DNA of 13,477 nt, from NCBI GenBank assembly GCA_022865445.1, contig JALHSX010000268.1, positions 1 to 13,477 on the forward strand, written 5' to 3'. How positions within the stretch are numbered: position 1 is the first letter of the stretch; the number at the start of each line of letters is the position of its first letter. The position numbers and the translations under genes were made by a program. The notes under the pieces were generated by a model. The model did no database searches. It was given only the letters and a program-made list of their open reading frames with translations, and was not told where the DNA came from. This stretch comes from Thermoplasmata archaeon. GTDB taxonomy: Archaea; Thermoplasmatota; Thermoplasmata; UBA10834. This document shows, one piece after another, positions 1 to 6,061 of this stretch.

Positions 1-8
1 ATAGAATC

Positions 9-32
9 ATGTTGCGCGGTAGAGCGCAACAT
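9..32 (-). terminator. Perfect 9-bp inverted repeat downstream of the ferritin-like gene
   Basis: ATGTTGCGC at 9-17 is followed by a 6-nt loop and its exact complement GCGCAACAT at 24-32. It starts about 15 nt after the stop codon of the minus-strand ferritin-like gene, so a transcript hairpin ending that gene is the simplest reading. No U-tract follows it on the minus strand, and archaeal termination usually depends on U-rich runs more than hairpins. It could instead be an operator for a gene to the left of the window. Confidence 0.4.
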
Positions 33-47
33 TCGCGACAGATGGTT

Positions 48-482
48 TTACTTCTTCTTGCCCTTCTCTTTCAGGGATGTGAAGAAATCGTGGTGGTCCT
101 CTTCCTGCTCAAGGATCTCCTCAAAGATGAACCTCGTGGTCGGATCCGCTTCCGCGTCTGCAGCCTTCTCGATCTTCTTGTACAGACTGATCGCCTCGAG
201 TTCCGCCTTGATGTCGTTGTCCACCATCTCCCAAAGCTCGCCTCCTACGTTGATCGGTGCGGGCTTCGTAGTTGGCACTCCGCCTAGGTACCAGAGCCTC
301 TCGGCGATCTTCTCCGCGTGCTTCATCTCCTCGACTGCGATGTCCCTGAACTTGTCGCTAACGGCGTAGTGGTCGACTCCCATCCATTGCACATGCTGCC
401 ACATGTATTGGACGGAGACCTGGACCTCTCGGGCAATCGCTGCGTTCAACAAATCCTTCAACTTCTGTGATGTCAAGTTCAT
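48..482 (-). CDS. Bacterioferritin-like diiron ferritin family protein
   Basis: A 144-aa four-helix-bundle ferritin-family protein, expected to oxidise and store iron in the cytoplasm. All six diiron ligands of the bacterioferritin type are visible at near-canonical positions: E19, E52 with H55 (E-x2-H), E94, and E127 with H130 (E-x2-H). M53, inside E-E-M-K-H-A, matches the methionine that binds inter-subunit haem in bacterioferritins. The protein is shorter than typical Bfr (about 155-160 aa): it ends 14 residues after the last ligand with a Lys-rich tail, so the C-terminal helix E is missing. It has no cysteine, which argues against the thioferritin/Dps-like archaeal group. The ATG at 482 is chosen because the family homology begins there. 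A GGAGG lies immediately upstream, unusually close. The frame stays open to 572, but that extension is Arg/Gly/His-rich and unlike the family. It is downstream of the SDR gene on the same strand, 167 nt apart, with its own possible promoter. Confidence 0.85.
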   Translation of the reverse strand: MNLTSQKLKDLLNAAIAREVQVSVQYMWQHVQWMGVDHYAVSDKFRDIAVEEMKHAEKIAERLWYLGGVPTTKPAPINVGGELWEMVDNDIKAELEAISLYKKIEKAADAEADPTTRFIFEEILEQEEDHHDFFTSLKEKGKKK

Positions 483-572
483 TCCTCCGTGCTTGTGAGG
501 GTCTCGATAGGCCACAGCGACCTTCCCTCGACCCTCTGACCTGTCCGTGCGAAGTATGACGTGACCCCCCAT

Positions 573-581
573 AAACCTTTA
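573..581 (-). promoter_or_regulatory. Possible TATA box for the ferritin-like gene
   Basis: On the minus strand this reads GGTTTATGG, a weak archaeal TATA-type element between the SDR stop and the ferritin-like gene. A start site about 25 nt downstream would leave a leader of nearly 70 nt before the ATG at 482. That is long for an archaeal mRNA, so either the leader has a role or the promoter lies elsewhere. Confidence 0.3.
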
Positions 582-649
582 GGCGGTCAAGCCGAGATTC
601 ACGGAATATTGGTGCCTTGGCAGTCACGCGTTCGCGAGGCGCACTCAGG

Positions 650-1423
650 TCACTGACAGGTATACCCACCATCGACCGAGAATGCCGTCCCGGTTATGAA
701 GCTCGCGTCATCCGAGGCGAGGAACAGCACGGCGTTGGCCACCTCTCTTGGCACACCCAGTCTTCCGATCGGGTGGTACTCGCTGAGCTGTTTGCGATAC
801 TCCTCGACGGGCATCTTCCGTGCGCGTGCCTCCTGTCTGAACATCGGGGTGTCGATCTCCCCAGGGCAGACGCAATTCACCCTTATGTTTTTCTGACAGT
901 AGTCCAGAGCTAGGCATTTGGTCATTAGCACGACGGCTCCCTTAGAAGTGTTATAGGCGATTGCGTTCCGGTCCCCGACGAGTCCGCTGCAGGATGCGTT
1001 GTTCACGATGACCCCTTTCTTCTGTTCGAGCATGATAGGAACCACCTCCTTCGACATTAGGAACACGCCTTTGACATTGACCGCCATGATACGGTCCCAG
1101 TCCTCTTCGGACACATCTTCCACGGTCCCTTCCACCAATATCCCCGCGTTGTTGAATAGGATGTCGATTCTTCCCCATCTGCTCTTGGCCTGCGCGACCA
1201 TCCTCTTGACGTCTTTCGCGTTCGAGACATCGCCCACCAGAAGCTGAGGGTCGTGGCCTTTTCTCTTGAGTTCTCTGACCGCTTCGCTGCCTTTCAGCTT
1301 CGAAACGTCCGCTATTGTCACTTTGGCCCCTTCAGCGAGGAATCGTTCAGCAGTTGCCTTCCCGATGCCAGATGCACCGCCAGTGACTATCACAACTCTT
1401 CCCTCGAATCTTCTTTCTGCCAA
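650..1423 (-). CDS. Classical short-chain dehydrogenase/reductase (SDR)
   Basis: A 257-aa Rossmann-fold NAD(P)-dependent oxidoreductase of the classical SDR type. Visible motifs are the nucleotide loop T-G-G-A-S-G-I-G (residues 14-21), an acidic D39 at the end of the second strand (favours NAD over NADP), N-N-A-G at 91-94, active-site N116, catalytic S144, the Y157-N-T-S-K161 pair, and the C-terminal V-D-G-G-Y. Spacing between S144 and Y157 is the usual 13 residues. The substrate cannot be told; FabG-like, 3-hydroxyacyl or sugar alcohol oxidation are all possible. The frame is open well upstream to 1747, but homology starts at a TTG codon at 1423 and the upstream residues are not SDR-like. 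A TATA-type element sits about 40 nt upstream of that TTG, so TTG is the preferred start. It is divergent from the iron-sulfur flavoprotein gene. Confidence 0.9.
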   Translation of the reverse strand: MAERRFEGRVVIVTGGASGIGKATAERFLAEGAKVTIADVSKLKGSEAVRELKRKGHDPQLLVGDVSNAKDVKRMVAQAKSRWGRIDILFNNAGILVEGTVEDVSEEDWDRIMAVNVKGVFLMSKEVVPIMLEQKKGVIVNNASCSGLVGDRNAIAYNTSKGAVVLMTKCLALDYCQKNIRVNCVCPGEIDTPMFRQEARARKMPVEEYRKQLSEYHPIGRLGVPREVANAVLFLASDDASFITGTAFSVDGGYTCQ

Positions 1424-1458
1424 GGTTACCAGACCGAACGGCGAATGCAGGCCGCTGC

Positions 1459-1466
1459 ATTTAAGT
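1459..1466 (-). promoter_or_regulatory. Putative TATA box for the SDR gene
   Basis: The minus strand reads CTTAAATG. A start site about 25 nt downstream (near 1437) would leave roughly a 14-nt leader before the TTG at 1423, which supports that start over the longer open frame. Confidence 0.4.
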
Positions 1467-1490
1467 TTGCGGGGCTGAAACCCAGCAACT

Positions 1491-1499
1491 ACAAATAAT
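1491..1499 (+). promoter_or_regulatory. Putative TATA box for the iron-sulfur flavoprotein gene
   Basis: ACAAATAAT on the plus strand. Transcription starting near 1521 would include the strong ribosome binding site GGAGTGA at 1534-1540, four bases before the ATG at 1545. It lies in a 121-nt divergent promoter region shared with the SDR gene. Confidence 0.45.
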
Positions 1500-1544
1500 C
1501 CGTGGTCTTTTGTTGTGATGCAACGCGTTGCTTGGAGTGACATC

Positions 1545-2123
1545 ATGGTCAGGAAGGTCCTAGGCATCCTTGGAAGTCCGTGCATCGAGGGCAATACAGC
1601 AACCCTTCTGGACGCTGCCCTTGATGGTGCGGCGAAGGCTGGCCATACTGTCGAGCGCATGGATCTCGCCCGTATGAACATCCATCCGTGCGATGCATGT
1701 GGTGAATGTGATTCTGGCACAGGCTGCGCGCAACACAACGACGACATGGGCAGGATCTTTCAAAATATAAGGGAGGTTGACGCGATGGTGCTAGCCTCCC
1801 CGATATTCTTCATGGGTGTGACTGCGCAGACCAAGGCGATGATCGACAGATGCCAGTGTTACTGGTACGAGAAATACGTGCTGAAGAAGAAACCATACGA
1901 AGGTCGGAGAAGGCCCAAGGGGCTGTTCATCTCGTGCGCTGGCTCTTCCAAACCGATCGTGTTCGATCCGGCAAGACATGTCGTGAAGTCGTTCTTCGCA
2001 GCCATAGACTATGAGTATGCCGGCGAGATCCTTCTGGGCAATACTGACGATCCGGATTTGAATGCAAGAAGAGAGACCGCTCTGGAGGAAGCCAGAGCCG
2101 CGGGCCGGAGAATTTGCCAGTGA
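1545..2123 (+). CDS. Iron-sulfur flavoprotein (Isf-like, NADPH-dependent FMN reductase family)
   Basis: A 192-aa flavodoxin-fold protein. The N-terminal phosphate-binding loop G-S-P-C-x2-G-N-T (residues 10-18) is typical of FMN reductase/Isf proteins. It is followed by a compact cysteine cluster C49-x2-C52-x2-C55-x5-C61, the pattern that binds a 4Fe-4S centre in the archaeal Isf family, and then by A-S-P-I-F-F-M-G, an FMN-contact segment. The likely role is cytoplasmic electron transfer from ferredoxin or NAD(P)H to O2, H2O2 or another acceptor; the partner is unknown. The start at 1545 is set by the ribosome binding site GGAGTGA at 1534-1540; upstream GTG (1515) and ATG (1518) codons lack one. 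It is divergent from the SDR gene and converges on the GNAT gene at 2221-2667. Confidence 0.88.
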   Translation: MVRKVLGILGSPCIEGNTATLLDAALDGAAKAGHTVERMDLARMNIHPCDACGECDSGTGCAQHNDDMGRIFQNIREVDAMVLASPIFFMGVTAQTKAMIDRCQCYWYEKYVLKKKPYEGRRRPKGLFISCAGSSKPIVFDPARHVVKSFFAAIDYEYAGEILLGNTDDPDLNARRETALEEARAAGRRICQ

Positions 2124-2138
2124 GTTCGCGCTCGCGCC

Positions 2139-2153
2139 GATTCTATACGAATC
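2139..2153 (+). terminator. Small hairpin after the iron-sulfur flavoprotein gene
   Basis: GATTC at 2139-2143 and GAATC at 2149-2153 form a 5-bp stem with a 5-nt loop, 15 nt after the stop codon, followed shortly by CCTTT. It lies between two convergent genes. It is a weak terminator candidate, since stems this short occur often by chance. Confidence 0.25.
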
Positions 2154-2220
2154 AGCCTTTCGTCATGAATTGCACGATCCTGCTATACATACCGAAGGTG
2201 AGGGATTCGACATCGGAACG

Positions 2221-2667
2221 TCAGAGGTCCTTGACGACTATCGCGGGACAACATGACTTGCCGAATTGAGGACATGTCATGCAGTCATCGTTTTTCGGCG
2301 CACCCGGATCGTTAGCAGAGCTGATGCGGTATCCGATTCGCTCGAAGAACCTCGGCAGGCGAGCTATTGCCCAGAGCTTTCTCGCGCCTTTCGCAACTGC
2401 CTCCTTCTCGATGCGTGCGACAAGGGTCCTTCCGAGACCTCTGCCTCTCATGTTTTCGGCAACGGCCAGGCACTCTACCCTAAACAGATCGTCGCCTTTC
2501 TTCAGCGCTGCGCAGCCCACCAATATGCCGTCAAGATAGAAACCGTATGCGCTCACTATGCCCGTCAGGTGGTCGCTCTCAAGGCCAGACTCCCTGGCTA
2601 GGCTGAGCATTGCGGAGAAGTCATTCGTTTCTCTCAGTTCTGGCGTCTTCTTCATTGCCTCTGCCAT
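2221..2667 (-). CDS. GNAT family acetyltransferase with C-terminal cysteine cluster
   Basis: A 148-aa single-domain GNAT protein, predicted to move an acetyl group from acetyl-CoA to an amine. The pyrophosphate-binding motif is R-G-R-G-L-G (residues 74-79), preceded by V-E-C-L-A-V on the fourth strand. R-F-F-E-R-I-G-Y (107-113) is the usual helix before the last strand, as in ArgA-like and ArsN2-like acetyltransferases. After the fold ends, the tail carries C129-x2-C132-x6-C139-C140-P, a cluster suited to binding a metal or forming a redox switch. The substrate is unknown. An alternative ATG at 2655 exists; 2667 is preferred because a possible TATA element about 25-30 nt upstream would make it leaderless. 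It converges on the iron-sulfur flavoprotein gene and lies 88 nt downstream of the kinase on the same strand. Confidence 0.85.
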   Translation of the reverse strand: MAEAMKKTPELRETNDFSAMLSLARESGLESDHLTGIVSAYGFYLDGILVGCAALKKGDDLFRVECLAVAENMRGRGLGRTLVARIEKEAVAKGARKLWAIARLPRFFERIGYRISSANDPGAPKNDDCMTCPQFGKSCCPAIVVKDL

Positions 2668-2690
2668 ACTGATCGATGATTGGATTCACG

Positions 2691-2702
2691 GGCTTATGTC
2701 TT
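2691..2702 (-). promoter_or_regulatory. Weak TATA-type element before the GNAT gene
   Basis: The minus strand reads GACATAAGCCCG here. With a start about 25 nt downstream, the mRNA would begin almost at the ATG at 2667, which has no visible ribosome binding site. The match is poor, and read-through from the kinase gene is an alternative. Confidence 0.25.
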
Positions 2703-2755
2703 TCGGGGTGATCACGAATGGTCGCCCTGCTGAGATATCTCTCCAAAGGCTCCGG

Positions 2756-4090
2756 CTATGTCAGTTCATCAGGCGCGTTCGCGACTTTTGGAAAGGAGAC
2801 TCGGAAGCACGCACCTTGTGAGAAATCTCCGGGGATCCTGTCTTCCACAGATATCAATCCGTTGTACCTTTCAACCAATAGCGACACGATCGAGAGCCCC
2901 AATCCCGTGCCGGCGATGCCATAGGGTCGCTTAGCGAATCTCGAGAATATCTGATCTTTCTTGGAGTCAGGGATACCCCTTCCATGATCCGCAATCATGA
3001 CGGTGACCGCGCTGTGTCCCTCGATGATCTTGATGTCCATCTCGGCTGTCGGCCCATGACTGTACTTTGCTGCATTGCCCATGATGTTGATGAATAGGTC
3101 GTGGATGAGTCCGTCAGCCATGACCGGGCTCAAAGGTTCCAGGCAGTCCATCTTGACTACGATGTTCTTCGTGGGGAAACTGCGTTTCAAGTCCGGAACG
3201 CACTTCAGTACGACTTCCTTGAGATGGTATTTCTCCTGTGGCAGGGTCTCAGATGTCCTAACCTCAGAGAACTTCCTGACGTTATCGACCAAGTTCTTTA
3301 TCGACTCCCCCACGGCGACAACGTTCTTCGTGTAACCGAGCCGCTTGTCCTCAGGAAGCTCATTGGAGGCCATCATGTTCATGTAGTACAGCATCGGGTT
3401 GACCATGTTGCCAATATCGTGGACTATCAGGTCCAGATACCCCTGCGAATCGTTCATCGCGTTGACCGCATCTTCATAGGTCTTCGAATTCTCAATAGCA
3501 ATCGCAGCGAGGTCCGCCAGGATCTGGATCCTGTCCACGACGTCTTTTGACGGGACCTTTCTGTCTGAAGGTTCATCGATCTCTATCCATCCGATCCAGT
3601 TGCCAAGCCTATCTGTCATGACGAAGTCGATGTAGTCCATCTCGTGCCAATCAGATGGAGAGCTGCGTGGGACATCCACAAGTTCCGCATTCACAATGTA
3701 GTCCATTTCATCGTCATATGCGATGTCTTGATCCTCGGCCCTGACGTAGTAGTTTCCGCGTCCGATCCTGAGCTCTGACCTGAGGTCCGTCTTCATGCGC
3801 TCGAGAGTGTAGGCATGTTTCTTGATCATAACGGCCCTCTCTGGCGGGAATCCATGGAGTGCGCGAGGACAGAATAGATTGGTCTTCTCATCGAGAACCC
3901 CGAGACAGACCTGTTTGATCCCGAAAGCGTCGGAAATCGTGTCCACGGTCTTCTGGAGCAGGACGTCAAGAGGCTCGACCCTGAGGATGAGGCGAAGAAT
4001 GTCGAGAACGTCCTCCACAGGAAGAATCCTAATGCCCTCACTCATCTGCTTGGAGGTCTCACTCACTGTAGCAGTCTCGCGCATCCCCAT
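2756..4090 (-). CDS. GAF-domain sensor histidine kinase (single GAF)
   Basis: A 444-aa soluble kinase with no membrane segment or signal peptide, so it should sense a cytoplasmic cue. The N-terminal GAF domain spans about residues 25-205 and contains S-D-W-H-E-M-D-Y-I-D-F (146-156), then G-W-I-E-I-D-E-P-S-D. The H-box V-H224-D-I-G-N-M-V-N-P follows at 223-231, with H224 as the likely phosphorylated histidine. The ATPase domain has the N-box N-I-M-G-N-A-A-K-Y-S (335-344), G1 D-H-G-R-G-I-P (368-374) and G2 G-T-G-L-G-L-S-I-V (394-402), so it looks active. It is a paralog of the kinase at 10277-12202. No response regulator is adjacent. It is divergent from moaA, which makes control of cofactor synthesis possible but unproven. 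An ATG two codons in (4084) is an equally usable start. Confidence 0.9.
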   Translation of the reverse strand: MGMRETATVSETSKQMSEGIRILPVEDVLDILRLILRVEPLDVLLQKTVDTISDAFGIKQVCLGVLDEKTNLFCPRALHGFPPERAVMIKKHAYTLERMKTDLRSELRIGRGNYYVRAEDQDIAYDDEMDYIVNAELVDVPRSSPSDWHEMDYIDFVMTDRLGNWIGWIEIDEPSDRKVPSKDVVDRIQILADLAAIAIENSKTYEDAVNAMNDSQGYLDLIVHDIGNMVNPMLYYMNMMASNELPEDKRLGYTKNVVAVGESIKNLVDNVRKFSEVRTSETLPQEKYHLKEVVLKCVPDLKRSFPTKNIVVKMDCLEPLSPVMADGLIHDLFINIMGNAAKYSHGPTAEMDIKIIEGHSAVTVMIADHGRGIPDSKKDQIFSRFAKRPYGIAGTGLGLSIVSLLVERYNGLISVEDRIPGDFSQGACFRVSFPKVANAPDELT

Positions 4091-4130
4091 CCCTGAGCTG
4101 AGCTTTACTACTGGCTCGTATTCGCAATGT

Positions 4131-4140
4131 CTTATAAAAA
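4131..4140 (-). promoter_or_regulatory. TATA box for the single-GAF kinase
   Basis: The minus strand reads TTTTTATAAG, the best archaeal TATA match in the window. A start near 4110 would give a leader of about 20 nt before the ATG at 4090. It lies directly beside an imperfect palindrome at 4139-4154. Confidence 0.55.
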
Positions 4141-4154
4141 CATGTCGACACGTT
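4139..4154. promoter_or_regulatory. Imperfect 16-bp palindrome, possible operator
   Basis: AACATGTCGACACGTT has a perfect 8-bp core (TGTCGACA) and AAC/GTT outer arms, with one mismatched pair between. For the minus-strand kinase it occupies the position of the BRE (TFB site) just upstream of the TATA box. It is also upstream of the moaA TATA box. A bound dimeric regulator could affect either gene. No regulator gene is nearby. Confidence 0.3.
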
Positions 4155-4189
4155 GCCAGACTGTGGCGGAGCGGAGCATCCGCGGGAGG

Positions 4190-4200
4190 AATTATTATAG
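4190..4200 (+). promoter_or_regulatory. moaA: TATA box for the moaA operon
   Basis: AATTATTATAG on the plus strand is centred about 32 nt before the moaA ATG. A start 25 nt downstream would give a leader of only about 7 nt, fitting the lack of a ribosome binding site in front of moaA. It probably drives moaA through moeA. Confidence 0.5.
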
Positions 4201-4226
4201 CCTATGGTCGATATGCCTTTCCGAGC

Positions 4227-5189
4227 ATGTCGGCAGATTCTCAAAGAGAGTCAGTCGCGCTGCGGCCTGCGATTGACCCTCACGGTCGGGAGGTGAAAAG
4301 CCTCAGGCTCTCTGTCACTCAGCGATGTGATCTAGCTTGCTCACATTGCCACAGAGAGGGTCAAAGCCCTTCCACCCGAGAGATGACTCCGGAGGAGATC
4401 GAGCGGTCGGTGCGGATTGCGGCCTCGATCGGCGTGAGAAAAGTGAAACTGACGGGGGGTGAACCGCTTCTGAGGGGAGACATCGTCGAAATCGTCTCCA
4501 GGATATCGCCCCTCATGGCTGAAATCTCTCTGACCACGAATGGCTCTCATCTTGCTGGGATGGCACAACCTCTCAGAAAGGCGGGGCTGAGACGAGTGAA
4601 TGTGAGCTTGCACACCCTCAACCCTGACCGCTTCAGCAGGCTATGTGGGGTCGACATGGTGGCCGAGGTCATCGGAGGCATCGAAGCGTCGGTGCGCGCG
4701 GGGCTGAACCCTGTGAAAGTTAACATGGTTGTCCTCAAGGGCGAGAACAATGAAGAGATACAATCCATGATCGATTTCTGTGGCGAAGTCGGTGCGGTCC
4801 TCCAGCTGATTGAATATGAGGCTGACAGGGATAGCGCAAATGGGAATCATTTCACAGAGCGCTTCTATTCGCTCGGAAGCATCGAGGAGACGCTGTCCAG
4901 GCAATCGATCGACACCTCGGTCAACGAGCTCCACAGGCGAAGAAGGTACAAGATCAGGGCCAATGGTGGTTACGTCACTGTAGAGGTTGTCAGGCCCATG
5001 CACAACACAGAGTTCTGCGCCAACTGCACCCGGATCAGGATGTCGAGCGATGGGAAGCTGAAACCATGTCTCCTCGATCCGAACGGCGAGGTGGATGTCC
5101 TGACATCTATGAGACATGGTGCCACTGACCAGCAGCTCAAAGAGCTGTTCCTGGAAGCGATTCGAAGACGCAAACCGTATTGGAGCTGA
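4227..5189 (+). CDS. moaA: GTP 3',8-cyclase MoaA (radical SAM)
   Basis: A 320-aa radical SAM enzyme that converts GTP to (8S)-3',8-cyclo-7,8-dihydroguanosine triphosphate, the first step of molybdopterin synthesis. The SAM-binding 4Fe-4S site is C34-x3-C38-x2-C41 and the G-G-E-P motif is at 77-80. The second cluster site diagnostic of MoaA is C264-x2-C267-x13-C281, followed by L-L-D. The C-terminus ends P-Y-W-S, not the Gly-Gly known from many bacterial MoaA proteins. The frame is open far upstream (to 3822), but that stretch overlaps the divergent kinase and promoter. The ATG at 4227 follows a TATA box closely, suggesting a near-leaderless mRNA. It is the first gene of the operon, with moaE 7 nt downstream. 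Confidence 0.93.
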   Translation: MSADSQRESVALRPAIDPHGREVKSLRLSVTQRCDLACSHCHREGQSPSTREMTPEEIERSVRIAASIGVRKVKLTGGEPLLRGDIVEIVSRISPLMAEISLTTNGSHLAGMAQPLRKAGLRRVNVSLHTLNPDRFSRLCGVDMVAEVIGGIEASVRAGLNPVKVNMVVLKGENNEEIQSMIDFCGEVGAVLQLIEYEADRDSANGNHFTERFYSLGSIEETLSRQSIDTSVNELHRRRRYKIRANGGYVTVEVVRPMHNTEFCANCTRIRMSSDGKLKPCLLDPNGEVDVLTSMRHGATDQQLKELFLEAIRRRKPYWS

Positions 5190-5196
5190 ATCATTC

Positions 5197-5616
5197 ATGA
5201 AAGCATCAGTGAAGATATCGAAGAGGCCGATATCGGTCTCCAAAGAGATGGGGTCGGTCGCATCCAAATCCGCCGGGGGGACCGTGACCTTCATAGGCAC
5301 AGTCCGTGACTCCTCAGAAGGAATCAAGGTCACGGGAATGGAACTCGAGTCTGCAATGGACATCGCGAGGAGGGACCTCATCAGGATATCTGAACTAGCT
5401 TCGGAGACGTTCGAGATCACGAAGCTGAACGTGACTCACCGCGTCGGGAAGTTGAAGGTGGGAGATGTCATTGTGGTTATTGCGGTAAGCGCTGCGCACC
5501 GGAAGGACGCCTTCCGGGCGTGCGAGTTCGTGATTGATGAGCTGAAGAAGACGACCCCGATTTGGAAGAAGGAGTACTCCGGCTCCAGACATCGTTGGGT
5601 CAAAGGGGAGGCATGA
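5197..5616 (+). CDS. moaE: Molybdopterin synthase catalytic subunit MoaE
   Basis: A 139-aa large subunit of molybdopterin synthase, which inserts two sulfurs from MoaD thiocarboxylate into cyclic pyranopterin monophosphate. Signature elements are G-T-V-R (34-37), H101-R102, and K117 with K124 inside L-K-K-T-T-P-I-W-K-K-E. The seven-residue spacing of these lysines matches the active-site lysines K119 and K126 of the E. coli enzyme. The length is normal for the family. The ATG at 5197 follows moaA by 7 nt, with GGAG (5182-5185) inside the end of moaA. The open frame beginning at 5116 overlaps moaA and is not used. The partner MoaD is not in this window. Confidence 0.93.
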   Translation: MKASVKISKRPISVSKEMGSVASKSAGGTVTFIGTVRDSSEGIKVTGMELESAMDIARRDLIRISELASETFEITKLNVTHRVGKLKVGDVIVVIAVSAAHRKDAFRACEFVIDELKKTTPIWKKEYSGSRHRWVKGEA

Positions 5617-5620
5617 TAGC

Positions 5621-6061
5621 ATGGCCAAGATGGTCGATATAAGCGGTAAAGGTTCCGTCAAGAGAGTTGCCACTGCCGAAGGGTCCCTTAAGCTCAAGAG
5701 GTCGACCCTTACGGCCATCTCAGCAAATCATATCAAGAAGGGCGATGTGATTACGGCGTCGAAGCTTGCTGGCATACAGGCAGCGAAGGGAACCTCGGCT
5801 CTGCTTCCGCTGTGCCATCAGATACCATTGACCGCGGTCGAACTGGAAATCACAATCAAGAACGGCAGGCTCGTCTGCAGATGTACGGTCTCGGCTGAGT
5901 ACAAGACAGGAGTCGAGATGGAAGCCCTTGTTGGGGTCACAACCGCGCTCCTGAATGCATGGGATATGGTCAAGTACCTCGAAAAAGATACTCACGGCCA
6001 GTACCCGGGAACGGAGATTTCGGGAGTCAAGGTGACCAGGAAGACAAAGGGGGACGATTGA
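5621..6061 (+). CDS. moaC: Cyclic pyranopterin monophosphate synthase MoaC
   Basis: A 146-aa enzyme that converts the MoaA product to cyclic pyranopterin monophosphate. Diagnostic stretches are K40-G-D, P-L-C-H-Q-I-P-L (63-70), K-T-G-V-E-M-E-A-L (95-103), and W-D-M-V-K with D115 and K118, equivalent to catalytic D128 and K131 of E. coli MoaC. Its length is close to other archaeal MoaC proteins. A strong ribosome binding site GGGGAGG lies at 5605-5611 inside the end of moaE, and only 4 nt separate the moaE stop from this ATG. The moaB start follows its stop directly (TGAATG). Confidence 0.95.
   Translation: MAKMVDISGKGSVKRVATAEGSLKLKRSTLTAISANHIKKGDVITASKLAGIQAAKGTSALLPLCHQIPLTAVELEITIKNGRLVCRCTVSAEYKTGVEMEALVGVTTALLNAWDMVKYLEKDTHGQYPGTEISGVKVTRKTKGDD

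Noticed and set aside
1424..1747. Upstream extension of the SDR reading frame
   Set aside because: It crosses the divergent promoter and the start of the iron-sulfur flavoprotein gene, and the encoded residues lack SDR similarity.
2756..4090. Anti-sigma or phosphatase-only reading of the kinase
   Set aside because: H-box histidine, N-box, G1 and G2 are all intact, so a standard histidine kinase is the better call.
3822..4226. Upstream extension of the moaA reading frame
   Set aside because: It lies antisense to the kinase gene and covers both TATA boxes; MoaA homology begins after 4227.
4641..5420. Minus-strand frame of 259 codons opposite moaA and moaE
   Set aside because: It is antisense to two well-supported genes and has no recognisable motif; such long shadows arise from the codon usage.
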